DNA from: Viscum album
Lineage: Eukaryota > Streptophyta > Magnoliopsida > Santalales > Viscaceae
Assembly (NCBI GenBank): GCA_963277665.1
Contig: OY728166.1
Span: 547,147,219 to 547,211,218 of the forward strand
DNA: 64,000 nt
Direction: 5' to 3'
The notes beneath the pieces were generated by a model, which saw only the letters and a list, made by a program, of their open reading frames with translations, was not told the DNA's origin and searched no databases. The translations under genes were made by a program, and so were the position numbers. This document shows positions 40,842 through 51,710 of this stretch, piece after piece. The first letter of the stretch is position 1. Every line of letters begins with the position of its first letter.

Positions 40842-42204
40842 TTCCTTTTTCCGTGGCGATTCTTGTTCAATGACTTCATCGAAGTAGGGGTTTGAGTTCC
40901 AATTTAATGGATTAATTTTGTGCTTTCTTTGTCGAAGTTATTTTATTCTGGGCCACCTGTTATCGTTATAATGGGAGGAAGTCAGACCGCATGAACATGG
41001 CCGACCCTCCTCCCCCATTGATGTTGTACTTTTTGTGGCACGATCAAAGGTAGCGCGGTGCAATGACACCATGCGGAAAAAAAGAGGAACACGACTAAGA
41101 AGCGTGGCGCCGTCGCGCTGCACCGTTGAGGCCGAAAGAAGCCTCAGCCGGAGTTAGGCTATGGAGAAGGGGTGCGGCGCCGTCGCACCGCATCGGAGAA
41201 CCTCGAGGAAGTCGCGGCCGAAGTGGGGCCGCGGTGGAGGGGTGTGGTGCCGTCACGCCACGTCGGTCGAACTAAGGTCGTGACCTATGGCCGCGACGGA
41301 GAACGGGAGGGCGGCCGGAGCCGCCGGCCACTGGTGCTCTGGAGGACAGGACCAAACAGTCCCGCATTGTGAGATGGACGCCTGATATGGCTGATCAGAT
41401 CTAGAAAGACCGGGGGATTGGCCACCGGTCAGCGTAGAAGGGCAGACCCCCCGCGGGTCCGCCGTTACGTCGAAGGGGGTGGCGGTTACCCCCCCTTCCG
41501 CGCTCACGTGGTGTGTGGCGCTCGCGCTGGCAAGGCCGGGCCGCGCCCTGATGGGTCGGATCTGGACCCGGGTCGGGTTGACCCGGTTCGGGCCAACCTA
41601 GGTGGTCTCAGGCCGGGTCGTTCCAGGCCCAAATCAGCCTAAAATCGGAATGTTTCGTTTAAATTCTCATAATGTGGGATACAGACCTCTGATTGATGCA
41701 TCGTCAGTTGCGATACAATATTTGGTTTAAGATCGTCATTTTGGTATATTACACTCAAGGTTTTGGAAAACTTTGGGTATGGCCGGGTTGGTTCGAACAC
41801 AAAACCAACCGGGCCCTCAGAGCGGAAACTCTTATAACTTGAGCTCCAGACGATTGATTGATGTGCTGTCTACTTGTGTTAGATTCCTCTTAGTGAGAGA
41901 GTTCCTTTTTCTTACTCCGCTCGAGGTTTTGGATGCAGTTGGAGTAAAGTCGGGTTGGTTTTGACTTAAAAACCAACTGGGCCCTAGAATGAAAAAGCCA
42001 TTAACTCTCAGGTCGGGTGTCCGATTAACGCACCGTCTGTCACGTTGAGTTCCTATCAATGAGGAAGAACATTGGGATACATAAACTCCAGAATATGTGT
42101 CAGTTGATGTATTGAACCCCTTGCCTCGTGGAGAGGACCCTCCTGGAAATGAGCATGTTGTGTGCGGGAACCCTAGAGCTGGCTGCGATTGCGACGATGA
42201 TGAC

Positions 42205-42360
42205 GACTGCATTGAAATCCTCCGTGGGTTCAGAAGCGACAAAGACTGCATGGAAATCCTTTGTGGGTTCGGCAGCGATGATGAATGCACTAAAATCCCT
42301 TGTTGGTTCAGCAGCGATAACGACTGTACTAAAATCCTCCATGGGTTCGATGACGATAAC
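42205..42360 (+). repeat. 39-bp tandem repeat, four units, 5' LTR of element 2
   Basis: Units at 42,205, 42,244, 42,283 and 42,322, each beginning GACTGC or a close variant and holding 'aaatcctccgtgggttcgg' or a variant. The 3' LTR has only three units (50,571-50,687), so copy number changed after or during insertion. Confidence 0.85.
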
Positions 42361-42364
42361 TACT

Positions 42365-42535
42365 TTTCTTGTATCCTATGTGGGTCCGGCAGTACTACTG
42401 TTCTTGTATCCTACGTGGGTCCGATAATATTAGAATTTGTACTGGTATCCTATGTGGGTCCGGCAGAGTTGCTGGTCTTGTATCCTACATGGGTCCAACA
42501 GATTAGCTGGTCTAGTATCCTACATGGGTCCCAGC
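42365..42535 (+). repeat. About-36-bp repeat array, 5' LTR of element 2
   Basis: Five copies of a TATCCTACGTGGGTCC core spaced about 35-41 bp apart follow the 39-bp array. The 3' LTR has a matching array at about 50,697-50,865. Confidence 0.75.
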
Positions 42536-42752
42536 ATAGATAAATAAGTTGCTACATCTGATCATCTCTATCACCATACAAATAAGTACACCTGTGTGAG
42601 ATGAGTCTTGACTTTCAATCATTATCTTCGATATGATTGACTCTCTTTCCTATGTGTCTTGGGTTTTTCTTTCCTGTGTGGGGTTTTTGTGCTATCTTGT
42701 GTGGACTAGATCGAACTAGGGCTCGGATGTTGGAGCCGAAATAGAATTAGTG

Positions 42753-42784
42753 ACTTAGGTATATGTATGGGTCTATACCTAAGT
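42753..42784. promoter_or_regulatory. 11-bp perfect inverted repeat in the 5' LTR of element 2
   Basis: ACTTAGGTATA and TATACCTAAGT are separated by 10 bases. The same stem at the same place in the 3' LTR (51,080-51,111) is perfect although the loop has changed. It could form an RNA hairpin near the transcript end or bind a dimeric protein. Confidence 0.6.
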
Positions 42785-43056
42785 AGTGTTGGTTGTTACT
42801 TCGTGATTTTATCTTTCTTTTGTGGATTATCCTAGTGGATTCTGGAAGACCTTCGGGGTCTTAGGGTCCCTACTGAGTAGCATATAATCACCCCTGCATG
42901 GGCTATGATCGCACTACGTTGTGTTGGATGCAGACAATAGACAACACTGATCGTGGTTGAGGCTTGTGGAGCAAGATGGTACCTGGAGGTGGACCACTAG
43001 GCGGGACGTACACGGAGCGGATGGTTGGACCGGGGGAGATGAGGAGAATATCTGTA

Positions 43057-43073
43057 CCCACCCGTTAGGTGGG
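43057..43073. promoter_or_regulatory. CCCACC/GGTGGG inverted repeat in the 5' LTR of element 2
   Basis: A 6-bp stem with a 5-base loop, conserved at 51,385-51,401 in the 3' LTR with a changed loop. It lies about 300 bp before the LTR end. The role is unknown. Confidence 0.5.
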
Positions 43074-43384
43074 ATTTTCGGTTGACGGTTCGATGTTGCT
43101 GCTTTACATTTCAGTTGATGTACTTTCATTCCAGTTGTAAAATACTTTCAGTTTGGGTTTGTATTATGTCCCACTTACTCTTCCCCACTTACTTTTGTAC
43201 CCAGTTTTACTTAGTGTTTACTTCTTATGGATTACTCTATGGTGTTTTTTTTTTCATTATAAATCTACAAACTTCCCTTTTTATCGGGATTTATTCCATT
43301 GGTGCTAGTTTCCAGCCCCCTGGACAATGGAAGGCGGGTTTGGGGTAGTCACAGCATGGGTCACGAGGACGGGTCGTGACAAAA

Positions 43385-43402
43385 TGGTATCAAAGGAGAT
43401 CG
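43385..43402 (+). promoter_or_regulatory. Primer binding site of element 2 (initiator Met tRNA type)
   Basis: TGGTATCAAAGGAGATCG begins three bases after the LTR. Its first eight bases match the initiator Met tRNA complement exactly, and the rest has drifted. Confidence 0.8.
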
Positions 43403-43666
43403 GTTATACCGTAGAACGTAGGACTCTGATCTTTCATCTCTATGAAGAAATAGTGTTAAGGGTATTGAGTGTGGTTATCAGTCCAGGAAATCCAGTGTTG
43501 GTGCGGCAGCCGACGTATCCGTACACCAGGACCCTGACTTCTGATTTCCGACTCAGTGCACCAAAACATTGATTTCATGTGTGATTCAAAAGTTTTCTTT
43601 GTGATTACATTGTGTCATCTCACCAGGTATACTGTTTTGATTGTGGAGCAACTGTTTCTTTTCAGG

Positions 43667-44835
43667 ATGGCCCCACAAGGGCAGCCAGCTAGTGTTCTGA
43701 GCGTTGTACTAGATGACAGCCCACCGAGCGACGAGGCCTCAGTGTAGGGCCCCTTTACAGTAGAGGCAGCGGTATTACCACTACCCGCTAAGCCACCGAT
43801 GCCACCTGCCCCAGCTGCTGAGAGTGCATGTCGCCTTAGTGCACTGCACGAGTACCAGCATCCGATACCGCCCAGGTTCCGCGGGGGGACGGACCCTCAT
43901 GACACCGAGGATTGGCTGGAGGCTGTAGTTCAAGTTTTCAGGTAAGTGGGGACACCAGCTGACCTCATGGTGATCCTTGCAGCGAGCCTCCTGCACAAGG
44001 CAGCATGCAGATGTTGGAGCTTGATGCTCCAGGTGCACGACGAGGCATCTCTTCTCTGAACGGACTTTGAGATCCTCTTCTACTCAGATTTCATCCCAGC
44101 CACCCTCCGTGCAGCGCACATCTAGGAGCTACTACAGCTGCGGTAGGGCAGCATGACGTTAGCCCAGTACTCAGTGAGATTTACCGACCTATCGTTCTAT
44201 TCGATGGAAATGGTATGTGACCAATTCTTCCGGGCCCAGATCTTCTAGCAGGGACTATGGCATGATATCAAGGCGTCGATGGTCTCCCTCAGCATTCCGA
44301 CACAGGCAGGAGTACTGGAGTGAGCACTTCTCATAGAGATATTTCTTTCTGAGCCTACTCCCACAGCGAGAACTACCATAGGGCGGCACGTAGCAGAGTC
44401 TTCTGCAGCTGGCAGTCGACGGACGTCAGAAGGGTCCAGGCGGACCAGACCATCAGGAAGATGACCTCAGGACACTAGCTCAGAGGTGTGGGGAACACGA
44501 CATAGAGCCGGTCTTCTGAGGAGCAGAAAGTGCTACGCATGGGGCGGGCAGGGCCACATGGCTCGTGACTTCCCGACACGCCATGCAGAGGAGCACCAGA
44601 CGGTTGAGGGGCCACCCAGGAAGAGGAAGAGGGTCAGCCGTGGTAGTCCGTAGTGAGCAGGCGGATGAGGAAGAGGAGTTGGCTAAGCTGCAGATGGTGG
44701 GTGATGCATTGAGGCGTTACCACCACCACCACCAGGAGGCCCACCCTGACCACAGGGAGCTGGAGGGCAGAGACAGGCTCAGTTTCAGGCACCGGAGGTC
44801 TACGACCACAGCGCGCTAGAGATGATTCAAGGTAC
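43667..44835 (+). pseudogene. Element 2 gag with damaged zinc knuckle
   Basis: I place the start at the ATG at 43,667 (Met-Ala-Pro-Gln-Gly-Gln). In one frame, through stops, the gag domain is readable: 'PRFRGGTDPHDTEDWLEAVV' near 43,871, a Leu-rich helix region, then a basic stretch and the knuckle at 44,528-44,575. That knuckle reads C-Y-A-W-x4-H-x4-F, so the second and third metal-binding Cys of the C-x2-C-x4-H-x4-C pattern are Trp and Phe. No frameshift is needed from the start to about 44,650. Stops at 43,745, 44,123, 44,144 and 44,249 (TAG) and at 44,056 and 44,321 (TGA) look like changed Gln and Arg codons. Confidence 0.85.
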
Positions 44836-46230
44836 TATCTGTGTCTACTCCACCTTTTCTATAGTTCTTATAGACACATGAGCGATTCATTCTATTATTG
44901 TCGCTTCCTTTGTTCGGAGCTCGGTGATTCCGACGGAGCCGTTGGCTCGATCCTTACGGCTAGAAACTCTTATGGGAGGAGACTCGAAGATTACACACTG
45001 GTTCTGGTAGTGTGAGCTTACTCTAGGAGGCGAGAGATTGGGTTGAGATCTTCTTGTAGTGGCGTCGAGGCCTTACGATGTCATCTTGGGCATGGATTGG
45101 TTATCTACAGTCCATGCTCAGATCGACTGTATTAGGCGAATGGTGTGGTGTGTCCGCAGCGCCGAGAGCAGGTTCACCATCATTTGTGAGAAGTGAGACT
45201 TTGCAGCGCAGGATGGACTCACACAGAGGATAGGATAGACAATCACTCTTCAGATGGCTAGCCTCATCCTAGTATCAGTTGATGTGTGGAATCCGAGTTT
45301 TCCTATACTGGTGGATTAGTATGCGGACGTTTATCCTGACGACATTCCAGGACTACATCTTCGCCGAGAGGTAGACTATTATATTGACATATACCCCGAC
45401 ACCAACCCCAAATTCACACCAGTATATAGGATGGCTCCCACTGAGCTTTGAGATCTACATGTATTGCTGGAGGACTTCCATGGAAAGGGATTCATCCGAC
45501 CTAGTGTTTCACCCAGGGCTTCCCCAATTTTATTCGTCAAGAACGAGGACGGGAGATTGCGACTGTGTGTCAATTATCATCGCCTGAATCAGGTGAACGT
45601 GAGGAACAATTATCCACTACCATGGATTGACAAAATCTTCGATCATCTCAAGGGAGAACGGTGGTTCTCGAATATAGACCTCAGGTCAGGCTATCATCAG
45701 CTCGGAGTTCGGGATGAGGATGTGTAGAAGATGACCTTTAGATGTTTGTATGGTGACTATGAGTTCTTAGTTATGCCTTTCGGTGTAACCAATTCTTCAG
45801 AAGTGTTCATGAGTCTCATGAAAATGTTCTTTTAGCCTTACCTCGATCGTTTTGCCTTGGTCTTTATTGACGACATTTTATATACGTGACCATTGAGGAG
45901 GAGCATGCCTACCACTTGCGGGATGTACTGGACACACTCCAAGAGCACCATATTTATTGTCAGCTCTCGAAGTGTCAGTTCTGGTTTTGTGATGTCGACC
46001 TCTTGGTACATGTCATCTCTGAGGAGGGAGTTGCAGTGGATCCTGCGAAGATCGAGGAAGTGCTAGCTTGGGAGACACCCAGGACTGTGATGGATGTGAG
46101 GAGTTTGTTGGGGCTAGCTGTATACTTTCAGAGGTTTGTTCCAGACTTCTCCAGAGTTGCGACACCACTTTCAGCTTTGATGAATAAGGGGAAACCCTTA
46201 GTGTGGTCAGATATATTTCAGTAGAGCTTC
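44836..46230 (+). pseudogene. Element 2 protease and reverse transcriptase
   Basis: The protease active site at 44,873-44,890 reads Asp-Thr-stop-Ala-x-His-Ser, so the Gly of the D-T/S-G triad is a TGA. Reverse transcriptase begins near 45,400. Visible blocks are 'GFIRPSVSPRASPILFVKNE' (45,488), 'RLCVNYHRLNQVNVRNNYPL' (45,560), 'FSNIDLRSGYHQL' (45,669), '[10 protein letters not shown]' and the catalytic 'FIDD' at 45,863-45,874. The frame is shared with gag up to about 45,885, where it shifts. The next frame carries 'FWFCDVDLLVHVISEEG' and 'VMDVRSLLGLAVYFQRFVPD'. Stops at 45,726 and 45,834 are TAG. Confidence 0.88.
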
Positions 46231-46870
46231 TAGGAGATGAGACAGTGATTGAACATCGCTCCTATCTTGAGGCAACCAGAGGAGGTAGTAGGGTACATAG
46301 TCTACTACGATGCATCCTGGAACAGACTCAGATGTGTACTAATGCAGGATCGGGCGATGATCGTCTATGGATCACGACAATTGAGGCAGAATGAGCAGAA
46401 CTACGCTACCCATGACCTGGAGTTAGGAGCAGTGGTTTTCACACTGAAGATGTGGCGAAAAAATCTGATGGGAGAGCGCTTTACCATCTACTCTGACCAC
46501 TAGAGTCTCAGGTTCAAATTCTCACAGAAGGACCTAAAACTGAGATAGTGGCGATGGCTTGAGTTCTTCCAGGACAATGAATTGTTTAAAGTCTATACTC
46601 ATAGAAAGGGGAACGTAGTAGCTGATGATCCTAACAGGAAGATGGGCATTCAACTAATTGGGGAGGCGATGGAGCAGCTAGCCACTTTGCAGATATACTT
46701 CGTAGATGGAGGTGGATCATTATTTCTTCATTCCATCACAGTCACTCCTCCACTACTATAGAGGGTCAGAGAGGCACAACGTGGGGACGTTTACTGTGAG
46801 ATGCGGTGTGAACAGATATCCCCAGGATAGAAACCAGATTGATTCTCTGTAGGAAGAGAGCACGTCATCC
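46231..46870 (+). pseudogene. Element 2 RNase H
   Basis: Reads '[18 protein letters not shown]' (46,291), '[10 protein letters not shown]', '[20 protein letters not shown]' (46,393) and 'FTIYSDH' before a TAG at 46,501. The catalytic Asp (YDAS), Glu (LE) and Asp (SDH) positions are kept. A second TAG at 46,546 interrupts the 'LR-stop-WRWLE' segment. The domain would remove the RNA template during reverse transcription. Confidence 0.82.
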
Positions 46871-47800
46871 TTTTCAGAGGACGTACCATGGTATCAGCTG
46901 CTTTGCAGGAGGAGATGTTGAGGGAGTTTCACACTTTCCCTTTAGCGGTATGTCCAGGAGTGGTGAAGATGTACCAAGATCTCAGACAACAACACTGGTG
47001 GCAAGGTATGAAGAAGGATGTAGGAGAGTTTGTTTCTTGGTGCCTCACCTGCCAGCAGGTGAAGGTGGAGCACCAGGTACCAGCAGGCTTGGTACAACCA
47101 TTGGAGGTCCCGGAGAGGAAGTGGGATGAGATATCTATGGTTTCGTGACTGGACTACCACATACATTCAGAGGTCACGACTCCGTTTGGGTGATTGTTGA
47201 ATGACTCACCATGTCGGCCCCCTTCATTCCCATCAGAGATCATTGCTTAGAGGAGATCTTGGGATGCCTCTACATTCGAGAGATCGTTCGGCTTCATGGT
47301 GTGCCATCATCTATTATCTCCGATCGAGATTATCTCTTTACTTCCCGGCTTTGGAAGGGGTTGTAGGAGGCATTCGGTGAATAGCTACGTCTGAGCACCT
47401 CCTTTCACACTCAGACAAATTGTCAGATAGGGAGGACCATTCATAATCTCGAGTACATGCTTCGTGAATGTGTCCTTGACTTTGGTCGTAGTTGGGGGGG
47501 ACAACCTACCATTGGTGGAGTTTGAGTACAACAACTACTACCACTCCACCATCGGGATGGAACCATACGAGGAATTGTATGGAAGACCATGCAGATCACC
47601 TCTATGCTGGACAGACCTTGGGGAGTTAGCACTTGTGGTACCAGAGATGGTCCAGGCCATGACAGGGAAGATCCAGGTCATGGAGGAGCAGATGAGGATA
47701 GCTTAGAGCCGATAGAAGTCTTATGCTGAGAGGAGGCGGAGACCACAGTATTTCGATGATGGAGAACTCATTTTCTTACGGGTCTCACCTCGAAGTGGAT
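46871..47800 (+). pseudogene. Element 2 integrase
   Basis: The zinc-binding N-terminus keeps one His, but the second is replaced (the usual HPG reads CPG near 46,952). Its 'CLTCQQVKVEH' Cys pair at 47,042 is intact. The core is broken: a one-base deletion near 47,140 falls on the codon where the first catalytic Asp is expected. The second Asp is present in 'IISDRD' (47,316), and the catalytic Glu position reads Gly in 'QIGRTI' (47,425). A G7 run at 47,494-47,500 marks another frame change. After it come 'LPLVEFEYNNYYHSTIGMEP' and 'CRSPLCW'. TAG or TGA stops interrupt at 47,197, 47,365 and 47,383. Confidence 0.85.
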
Positions 47801-48178
47801 TACTGAAATTTGGCCGGGGCGCATGTTCTCTCGGTGCTTCATCAGACAATTCCAGGTTCTCAGAAGGATTGGAGAGTAGGCCTATCGCGTGGCTCTACCA
47901 CCTCAGTTGAACTAGGTGCTCGACATCTTCCACGTATCTCAGCTGAGGAGGTACATGCACGACCCGATGCATATCATCGACCATGGGGAACTGGGCATTG
48001 ACGATGGGGGGACTTTTGTGGAGGTACCTGTGGAGAATGGGGATGGACAAGAGGGGGTCCTATGCGGGCGGTCGATTCCTATAGTGTGCATCAGGTGGCA
48101 GTACAGGAACCTCTAGGAGAGCACTTGGGAGCGGGAATCTCAGATGGGTGCTCAGTACCCACATTTGTTCCCCTAGTA
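47801..48178 (+). pseudogene. Element 2 integrase tail with chromodomain-like end
   Basis: After two or more frame changes the tail reads 'DIFHVSQLRRYMHDPMHIID' (47,922) and then 'IPIVCIRWQYRNL', a stop, 'ESTWERESQMGAQYPHLFP' and TAG at 48,175. That order (HVS-x-LR-x-Y, V-x-W, ATWE-like, YPHLF) is the signature end of Tekay-type chromoviruses. Their divergent chromodomain is thought to steer integration into heterochromatin. Confidence 0.75.
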
Positions 48179-48210
48179 TGTGATGTATCTTTACTGGGAC
48201 GTAAAGCCCT

Positions 48211-48224
48211 GAGGTGGGAGTAAT
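48211..48224 (+). promoter_or_regulatory. Polypurine tract of element 2
   Basis: GAGGTGGGAGTAAT lies directly before the 3' LTR and is the expected plus-strand primer. Confidence 0.75.
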
Positions 48225-49102
48225 TGAAAGACCCGTATATTTCTTGTGAAACTTTATTCTTAACTTTATTTTGGATTTAATGAGTATGCAATTTCTGACA
48301 GCACCTGATTCCATGTCCCGGTGTGCCAGGAATCAATTTCCGAAGTTTAGCTCGGGTACGTTCAGTGAACGAACGAACAAGATTTCCTAACTTTTTAACC
48401 GGTTCATGAAATCGAAATATGAGGGCACTGATGGAATCGCAGCGCCGATAATTGCTTAGGAACAATTTTTATGGAGTTGTGTTTTTTCGGGTGAGGTTAT
48501 TAAATAAATTGGTTAACTAAAGAATGAAATAAAAATTTGTGCCACATTTTTTATTTTCTATTCTAAGAAGTTTATAACCTATGCATGGAGGTTGGAGTGG
48601 GACCCACTAAATCCTAATACCACTAGGTAGGATATTAGTTAAGTGGGTCCCACATGAGCCCCACCCCTTTAAAACCAATAAAACCTCCCTTGTGCATTTA
48701 ATTGTGTAACACACCCGCACCCCCTTATAATGTCAGGTCAAATCTCCCAATTTAATGGACTATTAAAGAGTCTTCAATTAATTTAATTAATTGAATGGGA
48801 TCTTTTTAAATTTTAAATTTAATGTTGTCATGTGTGTGTGTTAATAAAATAAGACAATGTCTTATTTTATTGGGGGTTGATTCACTATGCGAATACAAGG
48901 AGAGGACTCTTACGCTCTGAAGAACATCTTCTTCCTAATCGAAGTACGTGAAGAACACCGAGTCTACAATGAAGAACTCCCTCACCGCAAGGGAATCGAC
49001 GTGTTGTGTCCTCTCCTCTCTGCTGCTGGTAAGAGATGCCTTCTTCAGAGAATGACGATGTGCCGCATCCTTCTTCGGGAGAACACCGACAACGTATACG
49101 AC

Positions 49103-49162
49103 GCCGTCTTCCATGACATCGTCTTCCACGACGTCGTCTTCCACGACGTTGTCGTCTGCGAT
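49103..49162 (+). repeat. 15-bp tandem repeat in the 3' LTR of element 2
   Basis: Units at 49,103, 49,118, 49,133 and a diverged one at 49,148, matching the array at 40,782-40,841. Confidence 0.78.
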
Positions 49163-50570
49163 GTCCTTTTTCCATCACGAACCTTGTTCGACGACATGAT
49201 CGATGTTGGGGTTTGAGTTCAAATTTAATGGATTAAATTTGTGCTTGCTTTTTCAAATTTATTTTATTCTGGGCCGCCTGTTATCATTATAACGGGAGGA
49301 GGTCAGACCGCACGAACAGGACCAACCCTCCTCCCTCTTTGATGTTGTACATGTTGTGGCACGAACAATGGAAGCATGGTGAAATGGCGCCATGAGGAAA
49401 CAAATAGGAACACGGCGATGAAGTGCGGCGCCGTCGCGTGGCGCCGTTGAGACCGAAAGAAGCCCCGACCGGAGTTGGGTCGCGGTGAAGTTGCGCGACG
49501 CTGGCGCGCCGCACCGAAGAACCTCGAGGAGGTCGCTACCAGAGCGGGGCCATGATGGAGGGGTGTGGTGCCGTCACACCGCGTCGATCAAACCAAGGGT
49601 GCGGCGGAGCAAGGGAGGGTGGTCGGAGCCGCCGACCACCGATGATCTGGAGGGTGGGACCAACCGGTCCTGCATGGTGAGCTGGTCGGCCGTTACGACT
49701 GTCCAGATCCGGAATGACCGGTGGTTTGACCCCCGGTCAGCGCAGGTGGGTGGACCCCCCACGGGTCTGCCGTTTCGTCGAAGGGGGTGGCGGTTCCCCC
49801 CCCCCCCCCCTTCCGCGCTCAAGTGGCGTTCAGCGCCCGTGCCTGCCTAGACCGGCCGCACCGGCTGGACCGGTCGCACCAGGTCGGGCCGCCTGTTCCG
49901 GGTCGGGCCGCGCCCTGATGGGCCGGACCCGGACCCGGGTCAGGTCGACCCAGTTCGGGCCGATCCAGGGGGTCTCGGGCTAGGTCGTTCTTGGCCCAAA
50001 ACCCCTTCAAACCGGACAGTTTCGTTTAAATTCCCGTAACATGGGCTACGATCCACCGATTGACACACCATCCATTGCGATGAGATCCTTTGATCGAGAC
50101 GGTCGTTTCAGTATATTAAACTCAAGGTTTTGGAGAACATTCATTACAGCCGGGTTGGTTCGAACACGAAACCAACAGGGCCCTCGGAGTGGAAACACTT
50201 ATAACTTGAGCTCCGGACGCCTGATTGATGTGTCGTTGACTTTTTTGGATTCCTCTTAGTGAGAAAGTTATTTTGGCTCACTTTTCTCGAGGTTTGGATG
50301 CAGTTGGAGTATTTTCAGGACGGTTTTGAATTAAAAACCAACCGGGCCCCTTGAATGAAAAAGTCATTAACACTCAGGTCGGGCGTCCGATTGATGTGCT
50401 GTCTTTCACGTTGAGTTTCTATCGATATGGCAGAACTTTGTGATACATGAACATCGAACTACGTGTAAATTAATGTATCGACCCCCTTGGCTCATAGAGA
50501 GAACCCTCCGGGAAATGAGCATGTTGTGTGTGGGAACCCTAGAGCTGGCTGCCACTACGACGACGATGAC

Positions 50571-50687
50571 GACTGCACTGAAATCCTCCTTGGGTTCGGA
50601 AGTGACAACGACTGCACTGAAATCCTCCGTGGGTTCGGCAGCGATGCAGACCGTACTGAAATCCTTTTTGATCTTGACGATGATGAC
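50571..50687 (+). repeat. 39-bp tandem repeat, three units, 3' LTR of element 2
   Basis: Units at 50,571, 50,610 and 50,649. The last is the most diverged, as is the last unit of the 5' array. Confidence 0.85.
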
Positions 50688-50696
50688 TACTGATCT

Positions 50697-50865
50697 TGTA
50701 TCCTACGTAGGTCTGGCAGTACTACTGTTCTTATATCCCACGTGGGTCTGGCAGAATTTTACTTTGTACATGTATCTTACATGGGTCCGGCAGAGTAGTT
50801 GGTCTTGTATCCTACGTGGGTCCGATAGCTGAGCTGGTCTAGTATCCTAAATGGGTCCCAGATTA
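50697..50865 (+). repeat. About-36-bp repeat array, 3' LTR of element 2
   Basis: Copies of the TATCCTACGTGGGTCC-type core with spacing like that of the 5' LTR array. Confidence 0.72.
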
Positions 50866-51079
50866 GATGAATCAGTGGCTACATCTGATCATCTCTATCA
50901 CCTTACAAAGAAGTATACATGTGTGAGATGAGTCTTGACTTTCAATCTTTATCGTTGATATGATTGACTCTCTTTCCTATGTGGATTGGGTTGTGCATTC
51001 ATGTGTGGGTTGGTTGTGCTATCCTGTGTGGACTAGATCAAACTTGGGCTCAGATGTTGGAGCCAAACTGGAATTAGTG

Positions 51080-51111
51080 ACTTAGGTATATATAGGGTCA
51101 TATACCTAAGT
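51080..51111. promoter_or_regulatory. 11-bp perfect inverted repeat in the 3' LTR of element 2
   Basis: ACTTAGGTATA and TATACCTAAGT with a 10-base loop. The stem is identical to that in the 5' LTR. Confidence 0.6.
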
Positions 51112-51705
51112 AGTGTAGGTTATTACTTCGTGATTGTATCTTTCCTTTGTGGATTATCCGTAGTGGATTCTGAGAGACCTCCAGTGTCTCGGGGTCCCAA
51201 CTGAGTAGCTTATACTCACCCATGCAGAGGCTATGCCTGAACTACGTTGTCTTGGATGCATACAACAGACAACGCTAATCGTGGTTGGGGATTGTGGAGA
51301 AAGACAATACCTGGGGGTGGACCACTGGACGAGACGTACACGGAGCGGACGCTTGGACCCGAGGAGTTGAGGAGACTATCTGTACCCACCCTTCAGGTGG
51401 GATTTCTAGTGGATGGCTCAACGTTGCTGCTTTACTTTTCAGTTTCTATACTTTCTTTCTAGTTGTACTTCACTTTCATTTTGGGTTTGTATTCTGGCCC
51501 ACTTACTCTTCCTCACTTACTTTTGACCCAGTTTTACATAGTGTTTACTTCGGTTGTCTTACTCAGTGGTGTTTGTTTACTTTATAAAGGAAATTCCTTC
51601 ACTTTTTATTAGGATTTACGGCTTTGGTGCTAGTCGCCAGCCCCTAGCCTATGGAAGGCAGGCTTTGGGTAGTCACAGCACAGGTCCCGAGGATGGGTCG
51701 TGACA

Positions 51706-51710
51706 TATGT
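51706..51710. repeat. Right target-site duplication of element 2 (TATGT)
   Basis: A perfect match to 39,899-39,903. It confirms both outer ends of the element. Confidence 0.85.

Larger units (their letters stand above)
39904..43381 (+). repeat. 5' LTR of element 2 (3,478 bp)
   Basis: Starts TGTAAAGACC and ends TGACA. It is AT-rich at first, then GC-rich (about 41,100-41,650), with three families of internal tandem repeats and two small inverted repeats shared with the 3' copy. Open frames in it (up to 152 codons on the minus strand at 41,832-42,290) are products of repeats and composition, not genes. Confidence 0.9.
39904..51705 (+). mobile_element. Element 2: complete but dead Tekay/Del-type chromovirus
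   Basis: Direct LTRs of about 3.48 kb (39,904-43,381 and 48,225-51,705) end in GGGTCGTGACA and are flanked by the identical 5-bp duplication TATGT. Inside are a Met-type primer binding site, then gag, protease, reverse transcriptase, RNase H, integrase and a chromodomain-like tail, then a polypurine tract. Integrase after RNase H defines Ty3/gypsy. The tail motifs point to the Tekay/Del branch of chromoviruses. Dozens of stops, few frameshifts and lost catalytic residues show it cannot move by itself. LTR copies differ clearly, so the insertion is not recent despite the perfect target duplication. Confidence 0.92.
48225..51705 (+). repeat. 3' LTR of element 2 (3,481 bp)
   Basis: Starts TGAAAGACCC (one base different in length from the 5' copy start) and ends TGACA. 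It is collinear with the 5' LTR. Differences seen include one 39-bp unit fewer and a C15 run at 49,796-49,810 where the 5' copy has C7. Confidence 0.9.

Noticed and set aside
41832..42290. 152-codon minus-strand open frame in the 5' LTR of element 2
   Set aside because: It is antisense to the 39-bp repeat array, whose period is a multiple of three, so the open frame follows from the repeat. The residues are Ser/Asn-rich with no motif, and the matching 3' LTR frame is much shorter.
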